Assembly (NCBI RefSeq): GCF_000153105.1
Contig: NZ_CH672376.1
Location: 1,775,952 to 1,839,951, forward strand
DNA from: Blastopirellula marina DSM 3645
GTDB lineage: Bacteria > Planctomycetota > Planctomycetia > Pirellulales > Pirellulaceae
Direction: 5' to 3'
Length of the DNA stretch: 64,000 nucleotides
How positions within the stretch are numbered: position 1 is the first letter of the stretch; each line of letters begins with the position of its first letter. The position numbers and the translations under genes were made by a program. Shown here piece after piece: positions 38,110-48,688 of this stretch. Under the pieces are notes generated by a model. It was not told the origin of the DNA, searched no databases, and worked only from the letters and a program-made list of their open reading frames with translations.

Positions 38110-38604
38110 ATGCTATCGCTGTTTGCGCAAAACTATGGATTTCTGCCGACTCGTGGTTCGGTGATGCTCGACTTCGTCTTTTTGGCGATGTTTGGCGTGA
38201 TCGTGATCATGGGGGTCAGCATTGCACTCGTTCGCTTTCGGCGAATGTACAACCTGCATAAATGGGTGCAAATTATTTTGGGGGTCGTGCTGCTGTTGGC
38301 GGTGATCGCGTTCGAGGTTGATATGCGATTTTTCACGAACTGGCGCGAACTGGCCGAACCGTCGCCGTATTACGCGTCCGGGACGGTCGACACGAGTCTG
38401 TACATTCACTTGGCCTTTGCGATTCCAACGCCGCTGCTTTGGATCTATGTGATCGTGATGGCGATTGGGAAGTTCCCGAGCCCAGTGATGCCGAACAGCT
38501 ATAGCAACACCCACAAGTTTTGGGCCCGGCTCGCGGCGATCGGCATGACGATGACCGCGGTGACAGGCTGGGTTTTTTACTATCTGGGGTTTGTGGCGAG
38601 CTGA
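38110..38604 (+). CDS. DUF420 membrane protein
   Basis: A 164-residue protein with four predicted membrane helices and the DUF420 pattern: 'YNLHKWVQIILGVVLLLAVIAFEVDMR', 'YIHLAFAIPTPLLWIYVIVMAI', 'THKFWARLAAIGMTMTAVTGWVFYYLGFV'. Conserved histidines in the first, third and fourth helices suggest metal or haem binding. Family members often lie near cytochrome oxidase assembly genes, but not here. The ATG at 38110 follows a G-rich stretch (ACAGGG). Confidence 0.82.
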   Translation: MLSLFAQNYGFLPTRGSVMLDFVFLAMFGVIVIMGVSIALVRFRRMYNLHKWVQIILGVVLLLAVIAFEVDMRFFTNWRELAEPSPYYASGTVDTSLYIHLAFAIPTPLLWIYVIVMAIGKFPSPVMPNSYSNTHKFWARLAAIGMTMTAVTGWVFYYLGFVAS

Positions 38605-38631
38605 CGGAAAGCGGAACAAGAAAATACCTGC

Positions 38632-38666
38632 AGCGGCGGAAGAGAATGCATTGCTCTTCCGCCGCT
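38632..38666. terminator. hairpin between convergent DUF420 and leuA genes
   Basis: A perfect 13-bp stem (38632-38644 with 38654-38666) with a 9-base loop lies between the two stop codons. There is no long T-run on either side, so it is a possible bidirectional terminator or processing hairpin. Confidence 0.5.
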
Positions 38667-38686
38667 TTCCCGTTTCCGCTTTTCTT

Positions 38687-40222
<1,536 letters not shown>

Positions 40223-40376
40223 GGTATCTCAAGTAAACCTGACGAAGGTGGATATTCAACAATGTATCGAATCAGCGGGCCGGCCGGGCGCCGGCGCGGC
40301 TAGCAGCAGGCAACCGCCATTCGCAAAATTCGGTACGTCAGGGAGAATACGGGACGTCATCTGCAGTAAATCCAAT

Positions 40377-40415
40377 AAAAAAACCCCAGGGCCAATTCGG
40401 GGGGCCTTGGGGTTT
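40377..40415 (-). terminator. leuA leader attenuator (terminator hairpin)
   Basis: A 13-bp stem (40381-40393 with 40403-40415, one G-U) is followed in the minus direction by a T-run (40377-40383). It lies between the leader peptide and leuA. Its promoter-proximal arm (40403-40412) can instead pair with 40453-40463 just before it (GGCC and GGGG blocks against GGCC and CCCC), an antiterminator. Bases 40453-40459 also pair with 40482-40488 inside the leader peptide, giving the third, pause-type hairpin. Confidence 0.8.
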
Positions 40416-40443
40416 CCAGCTAAACGTTTGATGCAAGCGCTGT

Positions 40444-40509
40444 CTACGCTGTCCCCTGCGGCCGGTGACCGGTTAGTAGTAGCAGGGGTAATAGCGAAAT
40501 GCGGGACAT
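40444..40509 (-). CDS. leuL: leucine-rich leader peptide of leuA
   Basis: A 21-residue frame from ATG 40509 to TAG 40444. Residues 6-12 are 'LLPLLLL': six leucines in seven codons, four of them CTA, one TTA and one CTG. CTA and TTA should be rare in GC-rich DNA, so ribosomes would stall there when charged tRNA-Leu is short. The codons lie inside the first of three mutually exclusive hairpins before an intrinsic terminator, the classical arrangement of the enterobacterial leu leader. A ribosome-binding site is weak. The peptide itself probably has no other job. The symbol is by analogy. Confidence 0.8.
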   Translation of the reverse strand: MSRISLLPLLLLTGHRPQGTA

Positions 40510-40561
40510 CGTTTTTGATTGGTTAGTTTTGGGCTACAAAAGTAGTCAAGCTTCTGTAGGG

Positions 40562-40590
40562 ACTTTAACTGCGCCAGAAGGTTCAGTCAA
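40562..40590 (-). promoter_or_regulatory. putative sigma-70 promoter of the leu leader
   Basis: Minus strand: -35 TTGACT (40585-40590), 17-base spacer, -10 TAAAGT (40562-40567). This would start transcription about 45 bases before the leader peptide. Confidence 0.55.
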
Positions 40591-40781
40591 CCGGCAATTG
40601 TCGATTCCGCCGACCGAAAGAGGGGCTTCATCGAACTTTAAGACAACCGCAGCGGGAGGTTCTGAGGCTGAATTTTGAGGGCGATTGGTCGTTTTCGGGC
40701 CAAATCAACCTAGGATTGCGGGCCGGGAGAGCGGTAGAATTCGCGCTACGGTAGGAGAAAACGAGGGAGAGGAGTCTCGCT

Positions 40782-41015
40782 ATGCCGGGCGAATCGATTG
40801 ATTTTAGCAGTGATCCCAATCCGCGATCTTCGGCGGGGGGGCCGACACGCCGCGACTTTTTAGGCGTGCAGTTCACCTGCTGCAGCACTTATGTGCGCAT
40901 CTACAAGAATCGGGAAGGTACGCACTACGAGGGGAAGTGCCCCAAGTGCTATCGTGCGGTCCGATTTGCAATTGGTTCTGGAGGAAGCGACTCCCGCTTC
41001 TATACTGCGTATTGA
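40782..41015 (+). CDS. small planctomycete Cys-rich (zinc-ribbon-like) protein
   Basis: A 77-residue protein with 'VQFTCCSTYVRIYKNREGTHYEGKCPKCYRAVRF': a CC pair and a C-P-K-C pair that could bind zinc, then 'IGSGGSDSRFYTAY'. I know this pattern as a conserved small protein of planctomycetes with no assigned function. A good ribosome-binding site (GAGAGGAG) precedes the ATG. It is the first of three same-strand genes of unknown function up to 42738. Confidence 0.75.
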   Translation: MPGESIDFSSDPNPRSSAGGPTRRDFLGVQFTCCSTYVRIYKNREGTHYEGKCPKCYRAVRFAIGSGGSDSRFYTAY

Positions 41016-41118
41016 ACGACGGCGGCGAATCACGTACTATCTGCCGCCGGTCTGAAATGGGCGGCTTGTGATGGTCTGTAAAATTTTGCCCAGGCGCACT
41101 CGTGCGCAATGACTACCG

Positions 41119-41604
41119 ATGATGGATTTTGATGTTCAGCGGTGCACGCGCCGTTGTGCGGCGACCGATCGAGAACTTTCGCCGGGCGAGACCTTTTATT
41201 CGGTCTTGGTCCGCGATGGCGCCGAGGTTGTGCGCCAAGACTATTCAGCCGAAGCCTGGCAAGGAGCGCCAGAAGGAGCCGTCGGTTGGTGGAAGTCCGA
41301 ATTGCCTTCTGGCAAATCACGCGGTCCCGATTGGGCGCCCAGCGACGTGATGCTTGACTACTTTGAAAGTTTGGCCGAAGACCCGACCAAAGAAGATGTG
41401 CGGTACGTGATGGCGCTGCTGATGATCCGCCGCAAGATCTTGCGTTTGGAAGATGCGAGCGGAGAAGGGGAGGGGCCGGAGATGCTGGTCGTCTTTAGCG
41501 CGAAGCGCGAGATGCAGTATGAAGTGCCGGTGGCCAACCCGGGTGCGGCGCGGATCGCCGAAATTCAAATCGAAATCGCTCAACTACTCGAATCGGCGGT
41601 GTAA
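41119..41604 (+). CDS. conserved hypothetical protein
   Basis: A 161-residue soluble protein without signal peptide. The N-terminus has 'CTRRCAATDRELSPGETFYSVLV', which reads like a small zinc-binding or sorting motif; the middle has 'VGWWKSELP' and 'YVMALLMIRRKILRLED'. I know similar proteins only from planctomycetes, with no assigned role. It lies 18 bases before a lipoprotein-like gene and is likely co-transcribed with it. ATG 41119 or 41122 may be used. Confidence 0.7.
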   Translation: MMDFDVQRCTRRCAATDRELSPGETFYSVLVRDGAEVVRQDYSAEAWQGAPEGAVGWWKSELPSGKSRGPDWAPSDVMLDYFESLAEDPTKEDVRYVMALLMIRRKILRLEDASGEGEGPEMLVVFSAKREMQYEVPVANPGAARIAEIQIEIAQLLESAV

Positions 41605-41622
41605 AGCCGATCCGCGAAAGGC

Positions 41623-42738
41623 ATGGAAGCCGTGTACGCGAAACCTTTCTGGCTGCTCCTCTGGTGCGGCGTCCTCTGCATGTCGATGGGTGCTGGCTGT
41701 CCCGCGATGTTGCGGCCGATGCCGGTCAACAACGCGCCGATCGCGTTCGCCACGCAGCCGACGCTGGAACAAGTCATCGCCCAGGTCAACGGCAACACGG
41801 CCCGCGTGCAAACCGCCGAAACGACCGGCGCGACGATCTCGTTGCATGGCTTTCCGGCGATTCGCGCGAATATCTCGATGGCGCCGCCGCTCAATTTTCG
41901 CTTGACCGGCGAAGCGGCCCTGATGGGACAGGTCCTCGACTTCGGCAGCAACAACGAAGAGTTCTGGGCATGGTCCACCGTCGACGGTTGGCCGGGACTC
42001 GTTTATTGCCGGCACGACCAGTATCAGTACAGCAACGCGCGGCAGTTGTTGCCGGTCGAACCAACTTGGATTTCGCAGGCGATGGGGCTGGTGATCTTTG
42101 AGCCCGGCGGCAATCACCAAGGGCCTTATCCCACGCCAGACGGAAACCTCGAAATACGAACGCAGATCAGCGGTCCGAGCGGGACGATCACCAAGTCGAC
42201 CGTCATCGACAAGACCTATGGCTTTGTGCTGCAGCAGCATGTTTACGATCAAGCAGGCAACACGTTGGCGTCGGCCTTGGCTTCCGCCCATCGCTTTGAT
42301 CCAACGACCGGCGTTTCGTTGCCGCATCGGATTGATCTGAAACTGCCGCCGGCACAAATGGAGTTTACGATTAACGTTTACGACTATCGGATCAATCAGC
42401 CGCCGTCGTCGCCGAATGTCTTTATGAAGCCGCAGCGCAGCGACGCGCGGTCGATCAACCTGGCCGATCCCAATCTGCAAATGATGCCGCCTGGTAACGC
42501 GCCGCCAGCGGCGTCCGCAGGCGTGACGCCGGGCTACATCCCGTCTAACGGATATCCGGCGCAACCTCAGCCTGCCTATCAGGCCGCGCCGCCAACGTCC
42601 TATCCCGTGCAGCCCTACAACACGATGGCGCCGCCGGTCAATGCGCCGGTCAACCAGATGCCGTCGCAGCCGACCAATTATTTGCCGCAAGCGCAGTATG
42701 ATGCGCCGCGGATGCGTGGGTTTGATGTGCGGCGCTAG
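41623..42738 (+). CDS. putative lipoprotein with a LolA/LolB-like fold and Pro-rich tail
   Basis: A 371-residue exported protein: signal peptide 'FWLLLWCGVLCMSMGAGC' with a lipobox-like end at residue 26, then a domain (residues ~45-280) of long antiparallel strands ('TTGATISLHGFPAIRANISM', 'AALMGQVLDFGSNNEEFWAW', 'HRIDLKLPPAQMEFTINVYDYRIN') that recalls LolA/LolB-like or outer-membrane lipoprotein-sorting folds, and a Pro/Gln/Ala-rich disordered tail ('YPAQPQPAYQAAPP'). It is coupled to the preceding gene (18 bases). The fold assignment is by strand pattern only. Confidence 0.65.
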   Translation: MEAVYAKPFWLLLWCGVLCMSMGAGCPAMLRPMPVNNAPIAFATQPTLEQVIAQVNGNTARVQTAETTGATISLHGFPAIRANISMAPPLNFRLTGEAALMGQVLDFGSNNEEFWAWSTVDGWPGLVYCRHDQYQYSNARQLLPVEPTWISQAMGLVIFEPGGNHQGPYPTPDGNLEIRTQISGPSGTITKSTVIDKTYGFVLQQHVYDQAGNTLASALASAHRFDPTTGVSLPHRIDLKLPPAQMEFTINVYDYRINQPPSSPNVFMKPQRSDARSINLADPNLQMMPPGNAPPAASAGVTPGYIPSNGYPAQPQPAYQAAPPTSYPVQPYNTMAPPVNAPVNQMPSQPTNYLPQAQYDAPRMRGFDVRR

Positions 42739-42823
42739 GGGGCAACAAGAAATCGTTAGATCTGCCTGATAGAATCCAAACGTCGTTTCCGTAACTTCAG
42801 GATTAGACGTGGGGGATTATCGG

Positions 42824-43048
42824 ATGAGCGAACAATCCGCAACAGTCGAGATGTATCTGGACGTTCAAGGACAACGTTTAGGCGTTGCTCAAGCTGGCGC
42901 GGATTTTTTGATTCTGCGTGAACCGTCCGAAGTGCCGGAAGATAGTGAAGGAATCTTGGGCGTTATTGTCGATGGTGAATTGTTCGAGCGTAACGTATTC
43001 TTTTTTGAAGGAATAAGCAAAGCAAAACGGCGTGTTTCCTTCTTCTAA
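42824..43048 (+). CDS. small hypothetical protein
   Basis: A 74-residue soluble protein, 'MYLDVQGQRLGVAQAGADFLILREP', mostly beta. I recognise no family. The ATG at 42824 is used; a GTG 15 bases upstream is in frame. Composition is AT-richer than the flanking genes. It lies just before the DUF1080 gene but seems separate. Confidence 0.55.
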   Translation: MSEQSATVEMYLDVQGQRLGVAQAGADFLILREPSEVPEDSEGILGVIVDGELFERNVFFFEGISKAKRRVSFF

Positions 43049-43139
43049 GATTCGCGGCTGCATTCTAGCTTGCCGCTCGCCGCTCTATTATCCTGGAAGG
43101 AAGTTTACGCCTTGCCGACTTTCTTCCGGAGTCCCGCTC

Positions 43140-43766
43140 ATGCCCCGCTTTTGCTTTTCGCTGCTGCTTGTAGCGCTATCCGCCGCTTCGCTGTCGGCCG
43201 CCGATGCTACGCCGATTTTTGATGGCGAGACGTTGGAAGGCTGGGAAGGAAAGAGCGAGTGGTTTCACGTTGCCGACGGAGCGGTTGTCGCCGGGTCATT
43301 AGAGAAAGCGATTCCGAACAATGAGTTCCTGTGCACGAAGGAAGAGTACGGCGACTTTGAGTTGACCTTAGAGGCCAAGCTGGTTGGTCAGGGAACCAAC
43401 GCCGGCGTGCAGTTTCGCAGTCAGCGGATTCCGAATCATCACGAGGTGATCGGCTACCAGTGCGACATGGGCAGCACGCCTGTGCGATTGATTTGGGGTT
43501 CGCTATATGACGAATCGCGCCGCAAGATTTTTGTGGCGGAAGGCCCGGCCGAAGAGGTCGCCAAAACGGTGAAGCGCGGCGAATGGAATCGCTTGAAGAT
43601 TCGTTGCCAGGGCGCCAAGATTCAGATCTGGGTCAACGATTTGCAGACCGTCGACTACACCGAAGCCGATGATGCGATTGCCCGAACCGGGATTATCGGT
43701 TTGCAGATTCACTCTGGTCCGGCGGCCGAAGCGTCGTATCGCAAGTTGCAATTGAAAAAACTATGA
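43140..43766 (+). CDS. secreted DUF1080 (3-keto-disaccharide hydrolase) protein
   Basis: A 208-residue exported protein: signal peptide 1-21 ('FSLLLVALSAASLSAA') and one DUF1080 jelly-roll domain. Family markers: 'IFDGETLEGWEGKSEWFHVADGAV', 'DFELTLEAKL', 'NAGVQFRSQRI', 'GYQCDMGS', 'WNRLKIRCQGAKIQIWVNDLQTVDY' and 'GIIGLQIHSGP'. Some DUF1080 proteins hydrolyse 3-keto-glycosides; planctomycetes have many copies. The stop overlaps the start of the HAD gene by 4 bases, so the two are translationally coupled. Confidence 0.92.
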   Translation: MPRFCFSLLLVALSAASLSAADATPIFDGETLEGWEGKSEWFHVADGAVVAGSLEKAIPNNEFLCTKEEYGDFELTLEAKLVGQGTNAGVQFRSQRIPNHHEVIGYQCDMGSTPVRLIWGSLYDESRRKIFVAEGPAEEVAKTVKRGEWNRLKIRCQGAKIQIWVNDLQTVDYTEADDAIARTGIIGLQIHSGPAAEASYRKLQLKKL

Positions 43767-44389
43767 GCTCGCAGCCGATCGAGTTTTTCTATTTCGACTT
43801 GGGGAACGTCCTCTTGTATTTCGACCATGACCGGGCCTGTCGGCAGATGGCCCAGGTCGCCGATGCGCCGGTCGAGCAGGTGCGCGACGTCGTCTTCTTT
43901 AGCGGCATGCAGGTTCGCTACGAGACCGGCGAGATCAACACGGCCGAATTTCATGCCTACTTCTGTCAGCAGACTGGCCGCTCGCCCAGCGAGGACAAGT
44001 TGGCCTGGGCCGCGAGCGACATTTTTGAACTCAATCACCCGGTGATCGAAATCGCCCAGTCTCTGCATGGGCAAGGGCGCCGGTTGGGGATCTTGTCGAA
44101 CACGTGCGCGTGTCATTGGGATTTTTGCAGCGCTGGCCGTTATGCTTTTTTGCACGAATGCTTTCAGCATTACGTGTTGAGCTACGAAGCGAAGTCGATG
44201 AAGCCGGATCCAGGCATCTATCGTGCGGCGATCGACCAAGCCGGAGTCGCGTCGGAGTCGATTTTCTTTGTCGACGATCGTCCCGAGAACGTCGCCGGCG
44301 CGCTGGAGTGCGGACTGGACGCAGTGCTGTTTATCGGCGCTGATCGACTGCGGGAAGATCTCGCGGCCCGCGGGATTCAGGTTGGTTAG
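43763..44389 (+). CDS. HAD-superfamily hydrolase (YihX-like)
   Basis: A 208-residue HAD subfamily IA protein. Motif I is 'FFYFDLGNVLLYFD', where the second aspartate is replaced by glycine, as in the YihX/epoxide-hydrolase N-domain branch; motif II 'LGILSNTC', motif III lysine in 'SMKPDPGIYRAAI', motif IV 'IFFVDDRPENVAGA'. The substrate may be a sugar phosphate. It starts inside the DUF1080 stop (ATGA overlap). Confidence 0.87.
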   Translation: MSSQPIEFFYFDLGNVLLYFDHDRACRQMAQVADAPVEQVRDVVFFSGMQVRYETGEINTAEFHAYFCQQTGRSPSEDKLAWAASDIFELNHPVIEIAQSLHGQGRRLGILSNTCACHWDFCSAGRYAFLHECFQHYVLSYEAKSMKPDPGIYRAAIDQAGVASESIFFVDDRPENVAGALECGLDAVLFIGADRLREDLAARGIQVG

Positions 44390-44614
44390 CGCGATTGTGA
44401 CGGCCGTGACGTCCGCAAGGTGAATTCGGGCCTGTTGTGACGGCATAAGTCTAGCGGAAAATCGAATTTTCGGCTGTTTCGCCGCCGCGCTCCAAATCGT
44501 TCCCTACGCTTACATGTCTCGCCTACCAAGAGAATCCGTCGCAGGGACGGTCTTCAGCGGTAGGTGAAAAGCGATCTGGCTGCCGGATGTCGGAATCGCA
44601 ATTCTCGGGAGCGT

Positions 44615-45040
44615 ATGACCGGAATGAACAAGAAAGTTTTGCATGTCGATGACGATCCGCAGATATTGCGGCTGGTCGGCCGGCAATTATCGAGTGCTGG
44701 TTTCGAGATGATTTCTCTGGATCAACCAGAGAAAGCGATGAAAACTTTGCTCGACAGCTCGATTCGCGTTTGCATCCTCGATATCGAGATGCCGCGTATC
44801 AATGGACTTGACTTGCTACAGGACATCAAACAATACGATGGAGGCATTCAGGTCGTTATGCTGACCGGTCTGGTGACGTTATCCACCGTACTGGATTCGA
44901 TGCGTTACGGCGCCGAGTCATGTCTATTTAAGCCCGTTGTAGAGTTTGACCCATTAGTGGAAGTGCTCGAAGCCGCCTTCGAAAAGCAGTTACGTTGGTG
45001 GAATGCGTTGCATGAACTGAAACAGCGGCAATTGACCTAA
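44615..45040 (+). CDS. single-domain response regulator
   Basis: A 141-residue receiver-only protein: 'VLHVDDDPQILRLVGRQL', acceptor Asp in 'VCILDIEMPRINGLDLL', Thr in 'VVMLTGLV' and Lys in 'CLFKPVV'. There is no output domain; a C-terminal helix follows. It lies 46 bases before a CheA-like kinase and is its likely partner. The start could be ATG 44615 or 44624; a GGGAG precedes both. Confidence 0.87.
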   Translation: MTGMNKKVLHVDDDPQILRLVGRQLSSAGFEMISLDQPEKAMKTLLDSSIRVCILDIEMPRINGLDLLQDIKQYDGGIQVVMLTGLVTLSTVLDSMRYGAESCLFKPVVEFDPLVEVLEAAFEKQLRWWNALHELKQRQLT

Positions 45041-45086
45041 AACAATTCCTGATGCGCGGGCAGCGCAGCGGTAAAGCTGAATCATT

Positions 45087-47267
45087 ATGAGCGAACACGA
45101 CGCCAACAACGAACTTCTAGTGGGATTCATCGACGAGTCGGTGCATGCCATTCAGGAATTGCCGGGACTGCTTAACGCATTCAAAACGGATTCGAATAAT
45201 GTAGAAGCAGTCCATTCGGTATTCCGAACTGTCCATTCCATCAAAGGCAACGCCGGCTTCTTCAGTTTGACGGCGATAAAAAAATTCGCCCACTCTCTAG
45301 AAAACGCGCTCGACGAAGTACGCAACCAAAGGACGCCGCTGACCGAAGAACTCTGTCGCACGCTGATTGAAGGGATCGATTCGCTCGACCAATTGCTGCA
45401 TGCGGTTGAAAATCAAACGCACGAAGAGACTCTCAGCGAAGCGGACCTAAAGCTGTTGGAGCAGGTCGCCGTACTCTCGAAAACCAAAGGCGCTGATGAA
45501 GACGCCGCAGGCGACGCGCTGATCGCCGAATTGCTGGAGATGGCTGACGAAATGTCGGCAGCCGGATTTCCGGAATCGCTCCACTGGGCCGATCGAATTC
45601 GCGAATTGGGGCAACTCTCGGCGCCCGCTGAATCAACAAAACAGGTTTCTACGCCGGCTGAATTGCTTCCGTTGGAATTTACGCTCGGCGACGTCGAATT
45701 GACGTGTTCGATTCGCAAGCTAATCGAATTGTTCATCCAGAGTGAAACTGAATCGTTTGACGATGATCGTTCGACGGCTTTGATGGAATTGCTATCCGAA
45801 TTGAAGTCGTGTGCTCGCAACGCATCAGATTCGGCGTTGCAGGCGACGCTCGAAGACGCCGGTCGTAACTTCAAGGCAATTTACGACAGCGGGATCGGCG
45901 TCGACGGAATGCTGTTAAGCATCATTTGGGAGCAACTCTCACCGGCGCTAGAAGCGCTGAAGCTGCAAGCGCCGCCAGAGCCCGATACGCCGTCGCCGGC
46001 GATAGCTCACTCCGCCGAAGCGCCGGAACACGACGACGAGGACGCCGCTCAGAAGAAAGGCGCCAACGCCAAGAAGACCCGCTTCCTGCGCGTCAACGAG
46101 GAAAGCATCGATAACTTTTTGGATGACGTTTCCAGCTTGTTCATCACTTGTGAACGGTTGAAAGACATTCAAAGCCGGATGACGAGTTCTCGTGAGCTCC
46201 GCGAGCTGGTTGAAGAGTTACGGCAAGTCAATATTTCGTTCAATCTGCAAGCCAACCGCTTGCAGAAGAGCGTCGTATCGCTGCGACGCGTACCGATTCG
46301 CGGAATGTTCTCCAAGTTCCCGCGGATGGCTCGCACGTTGGCCAACAGCTTGGATAAAAAACTAGACGTTCAGCTCGCCGGCGAAGATTTAGAAGTCGAC
46401 AAGTCGCTGCTGGAAGAACTGGATGCGCCGCTCACGCACATGATTCGAAACGTCGCTGATCACGCGTTGGAATTACCGGCTGATCGCAAGGCGCGCGGTT
46501 TGAACGAAGTCGGCAATCTTTGGCTCTCCGCCGAGGCGACCCGTACGCATGTGCTGATCTCGATCCGCGACGACGGACGCGGAATAGACCCCGATCGTTT
46601 GCGCCGCAAAGCGGTCCAAAGCGGCGCGATCAGCGAGTCGTATGCCGAGCGAATGTCGGATCAAGAAGCGATCGAGCTGATCTTCCATCCCGGTCTTTCC
46701 ACGGCCGAGCAAGTGACCGAAATCTCCGGACGCGGCGTCGGCATGGATGTGGTCCGCACGATGGTGCAAGAGAACGGCGGCGAGATCCGCGTCGAGTCGA
46801 CGTTGGGCGTCGGCACGAGTTTTACGATTGAGATTCCGATTCGTCAGGCCGTGCTGGTGATTGATGGACTGTTAATCCACGAAGGGGAAGAACGCTTCGT
46901 CGTGCCGTTCGACGCCGTTCGTGAAGTGCTCGATCTGCCATACGAAGAGCTGAAAACCGCCGGCGGAGCGCCGGTGGTGACGCTTCGCGGTACAACCTAT
47001 GCAGCGATTTCACTGGCCGAAATGCTCGACATTCCGCACGAGTCGCGGCAGAAGAGCGAGCGATTGTCGGCGGTGCTGCTGACTAGCAAGCAAGGGGACG
47101 CCTGTCTGATGATCGATCAGGTCGTTGGCAAACGAAAAGTGGTGGTCAACAGCCTGCAGGACATCTTGCCTGATGTCCGCGCGATCGGCGGTGTCGCCCA
47201 GTTGGGCGGCGGCGAACTGGCGTTGGTCTTGTCGTCCAGCGAGATTATTCGCTCTTTGAAACGATAA
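45087..47267 (+). CDS. CheA-like histidine kinase (HPt-HATPase-CheW)
   Basis: A 726-residue CheA-type kinase. Residues 1-110 form an HPt domain with phospho-His50 ('VFRTVHSIKGNAGFF'); a long acidic/variable linker (~150-330) follows, with no clear P2 domain; then the dimerisation helices, a HATPase ('THMIRNVADHALELP', 'DDGRGIDPDRLRRKA', 'SGRGVGMDVV') and a C-terminal CheW-like domain ('RQAVLVIDGLLIHEGEERFVVPF'). No methyl-accepting receptor or flagellar gene is close, so it may serve a non-motility system. A single-domain regulator is 46 bases upstream. Confidence 0.9.
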   Translation: MSEHDANNELLVGFIDESVHAIQELPGLLNAFKTDSNNVEAVHSVFRTVHSIKGNAGFFSLTAIKKFAHSLENALDEVRNQRTPLTEELCRTLIEGIDSLDQLLHAVENQTHEETLSEADLKLLEQVAVLSKTKGADEDAAGDALIAELLEMADEMSAAGFPESLHWADRIRELGQLSAPAESTKQVSTPAELLPLEFTLGDVELTCSIRKLIELFIQSETESFDDDRSTALMELLSELKSCARNASDSALQATLEDAGRNFKAIYDSGIGVDGMLLSIIWEQLSPALEALKLQAPPEPDTPSPAIAHSAEAPEHDDEDAAQKKGANAKKTRFLRVNEESIDNFLDDVSSLFITCERLKDIQSRMTSSRELRELVEELRQVNISFNLQANRLQKSVVSLRRVPIRGMFSKFPRMARTLANSLDKKLDVQLAGEDLEVDKSLLEELDAPLTHMIRNVADHALELPADRKARGLNEVGNLWLSAEATRTHVLISIRDDGRGIDPDRLRRKAVQSGAISESYAERMSDQEAIELIFHPGLSTAEQVTEISGRGVGMDVVRTMVQENGGEIRVESTLGVGTSFTIEIPIRQAVLVIDGLLIHEGEERFVVPFDAVREVLDLPYEELKTAGGAPVVTLRGTTYAAISLAEMLDIPHESRQKSERLSAVLLTSKQGDACLMIDQVVGKRKVVVNSLQDILPDVRAIGGVAQLGGGELALVLSSSEIIRSLKR

Positions 47268-47311
47268 TTCTGCTTGCGGCGCACGGCGCTTGGATTTGTT
47301 CTAGCGTAACG

Positions 47312-47346
47312 CAAAAAGAGGCCGCCAGCGTATTCCCGCTGGCGGC
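47312..47346 (-). terminator. terminator hairpin of xylA (possibly bidirectional)
   Basis: A perfect 10-bp stem GCCGCCAGCG/CGCTGGCGGC (47321-47330 with 47337-47346, loop TATTCC), followed in the minus direction by TCTTTTTG. It lies between the convergent CheA-like and xylA stops. Confidence 0.75.
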
Positions 47347-47377
47347 GATTTCCCTGCTCGCTGGTTGCAGCGACGGT

Positions 47378-48688
47378 CTACATATAGCGGTTGAATAGGT
47401 TCTCAAGAAACTCTTGACGTCCGCTGACGTTAGCCGCGGCTTCTCCCTTGGCCAGCATATACTTTTCTAGCGACTTCAGATCGTGCTTGCCGGCTTCGAT
47501 CTCGGCGCCGACGCCGCTGTCCCAGCTGCCGTAGCGCTGCTTGGTGAACTTTTCGAACTCGCCGTCGGCTCGAATCGCGGCCGCGATTTTCAGCCCCTTG
47601 GCGAACGCGTCCATGCCGCCGATATGAGCATAAAAGAGATCGATCGGCTCAAAGCTTTCGCGACGCACTTTGGCGTCGAAGTTGACGCCGCCAGAGCCAA
47701 GGCCGCCATACTTCAAGATCGACAGCATTACTTCGGCCGTCAGATAGTAGTTGGTCGGGAACTGATCGGTATCCCAGCCCAACAGCAGGTCGCCGGTGTT
47801 GGCGTCGATCGAACCAAGGATGCCGTTCATGCCGGCGTACTCCAGCTCGTGCTGCATCGTATGCGAAGCGAGCGTCGCATGGTTGGTTTCTAGGTTTAGC
47901 TTAAAGTGCTTGTCGAGATCATACGACTTGAGAAAGGCCAAGCAGTTGGCCGAATCGAAATCGTACTGATGCTTGGTCGGTTCTTTCGGCTTTGGTTCGA
48001 TGAGGAACTGTCCGGTAAAGCCGATCTCTTTGGCGTAGTCGACCGCTAGGTGAAAGAATTTCGCCAGGTGGTCCAGCTCACGCTTCATGTCGGTGTTCAG
48101 CAGGTTTTGATAACCTTCGCGACCGCCCCAGAAGACATAGTTCTCGCCTCCCAACTCCTTGGTTACTTCCAAGCACTTTTTGACTTGCGAAGCGCCAAAA
48201 GCGAACGCGTCGGCGTTGCAGCTGGTCGCGGCGCCGTGCATAAAACGGGGATGGCTAAACAGATTGGCCGTTCCCCACAACAGCTTAATGCCGGTCCGCT
48301 CTTGCTCTGCTTTTAGGGCGGCGGCGACCGCGTCAAAGATCTTGTTGGTTTCGCTCAGCGAAGCGCCTTCCGGCGAAACGTCGCGATCATGAAACGCGTA
48401 GTACGGAGCGCCCAACTTTTCGATGAACTCAAAGGCGACGCTCACGCGCTTGACGGCGTTTTCCTGTGAGTTGCTGCCGTCATCCCAAGGTCGCACCGCC
48501 GTGCCGGGACCAAACGGATCGGCGCCGGAGCCGCGGAACGTGTGCCAATAGACGACGCTGAACCGCATGTGGTCGCGCATCGTTTTGCCTTCGACCACTT
48601 CGTCCGGATTGTACCAGCGGAAGGCCAAGGGGTTCTTCGACTCGGGGCCTTCGTATTGAATCTTGTCGACTTCGGGAAACGCTGCCAT
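47378..48688 (-). CDS. xylA: xylose isomerase
   Basis: A 436-residue xylose isomerase, which converts D-xylose to D-xylulose using two divalent metals. Class II features: '[16 protein letters not shown]' with the catalytic histidine, '[19 protein letters not shown]', '[17 protein letters not shown]' (metal-binding Glu and the KPxEPTKHQ loop), '[11 protein letters not shown]', and '[17 protein letters not shown]' with the metal aspartates. It appears complete. No xylulokinase or transporter is adjacent. Confidence 0.96.
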   Translation of the reverse strand: MAAFPEVDKIQYEGPESKNPLAFRWYNPDEVVEGKTMRDHMRFSVVYWHTFRGSGADPFGPGTAVRPWDDGSNSQENAVKRVSVAFEFIEKLGAPYYAFHDRDVSPEGASLSETNKIFDAVAAALKAEQERTGIKLLWGTANLFSHPRFMHGAATSCNADAFAFGASQVKKCLEVTKELGGENYVFWGGREGYQNLLNTDMKRELDHLAKFFHLAVDYAKEIGFTGQFLIEPKPKEPTKHQYDFDSANCLAFLKSYDLDKHFKLNLETNHATLASHTMQHELEYAGMNGILGSIDANTGDLLLGWDTDQFPTNYYLTAEVMLSILKYGGLGSGGVNFDAKVRRESFEPIDLFYAHIGGMDAFAKGLKIAAAIRADGEFEKFTKQRYGSWDSGVGAEIEAGKHDLKSLEKYMLAKGEAAANVSGRQEFLENLFNRYM

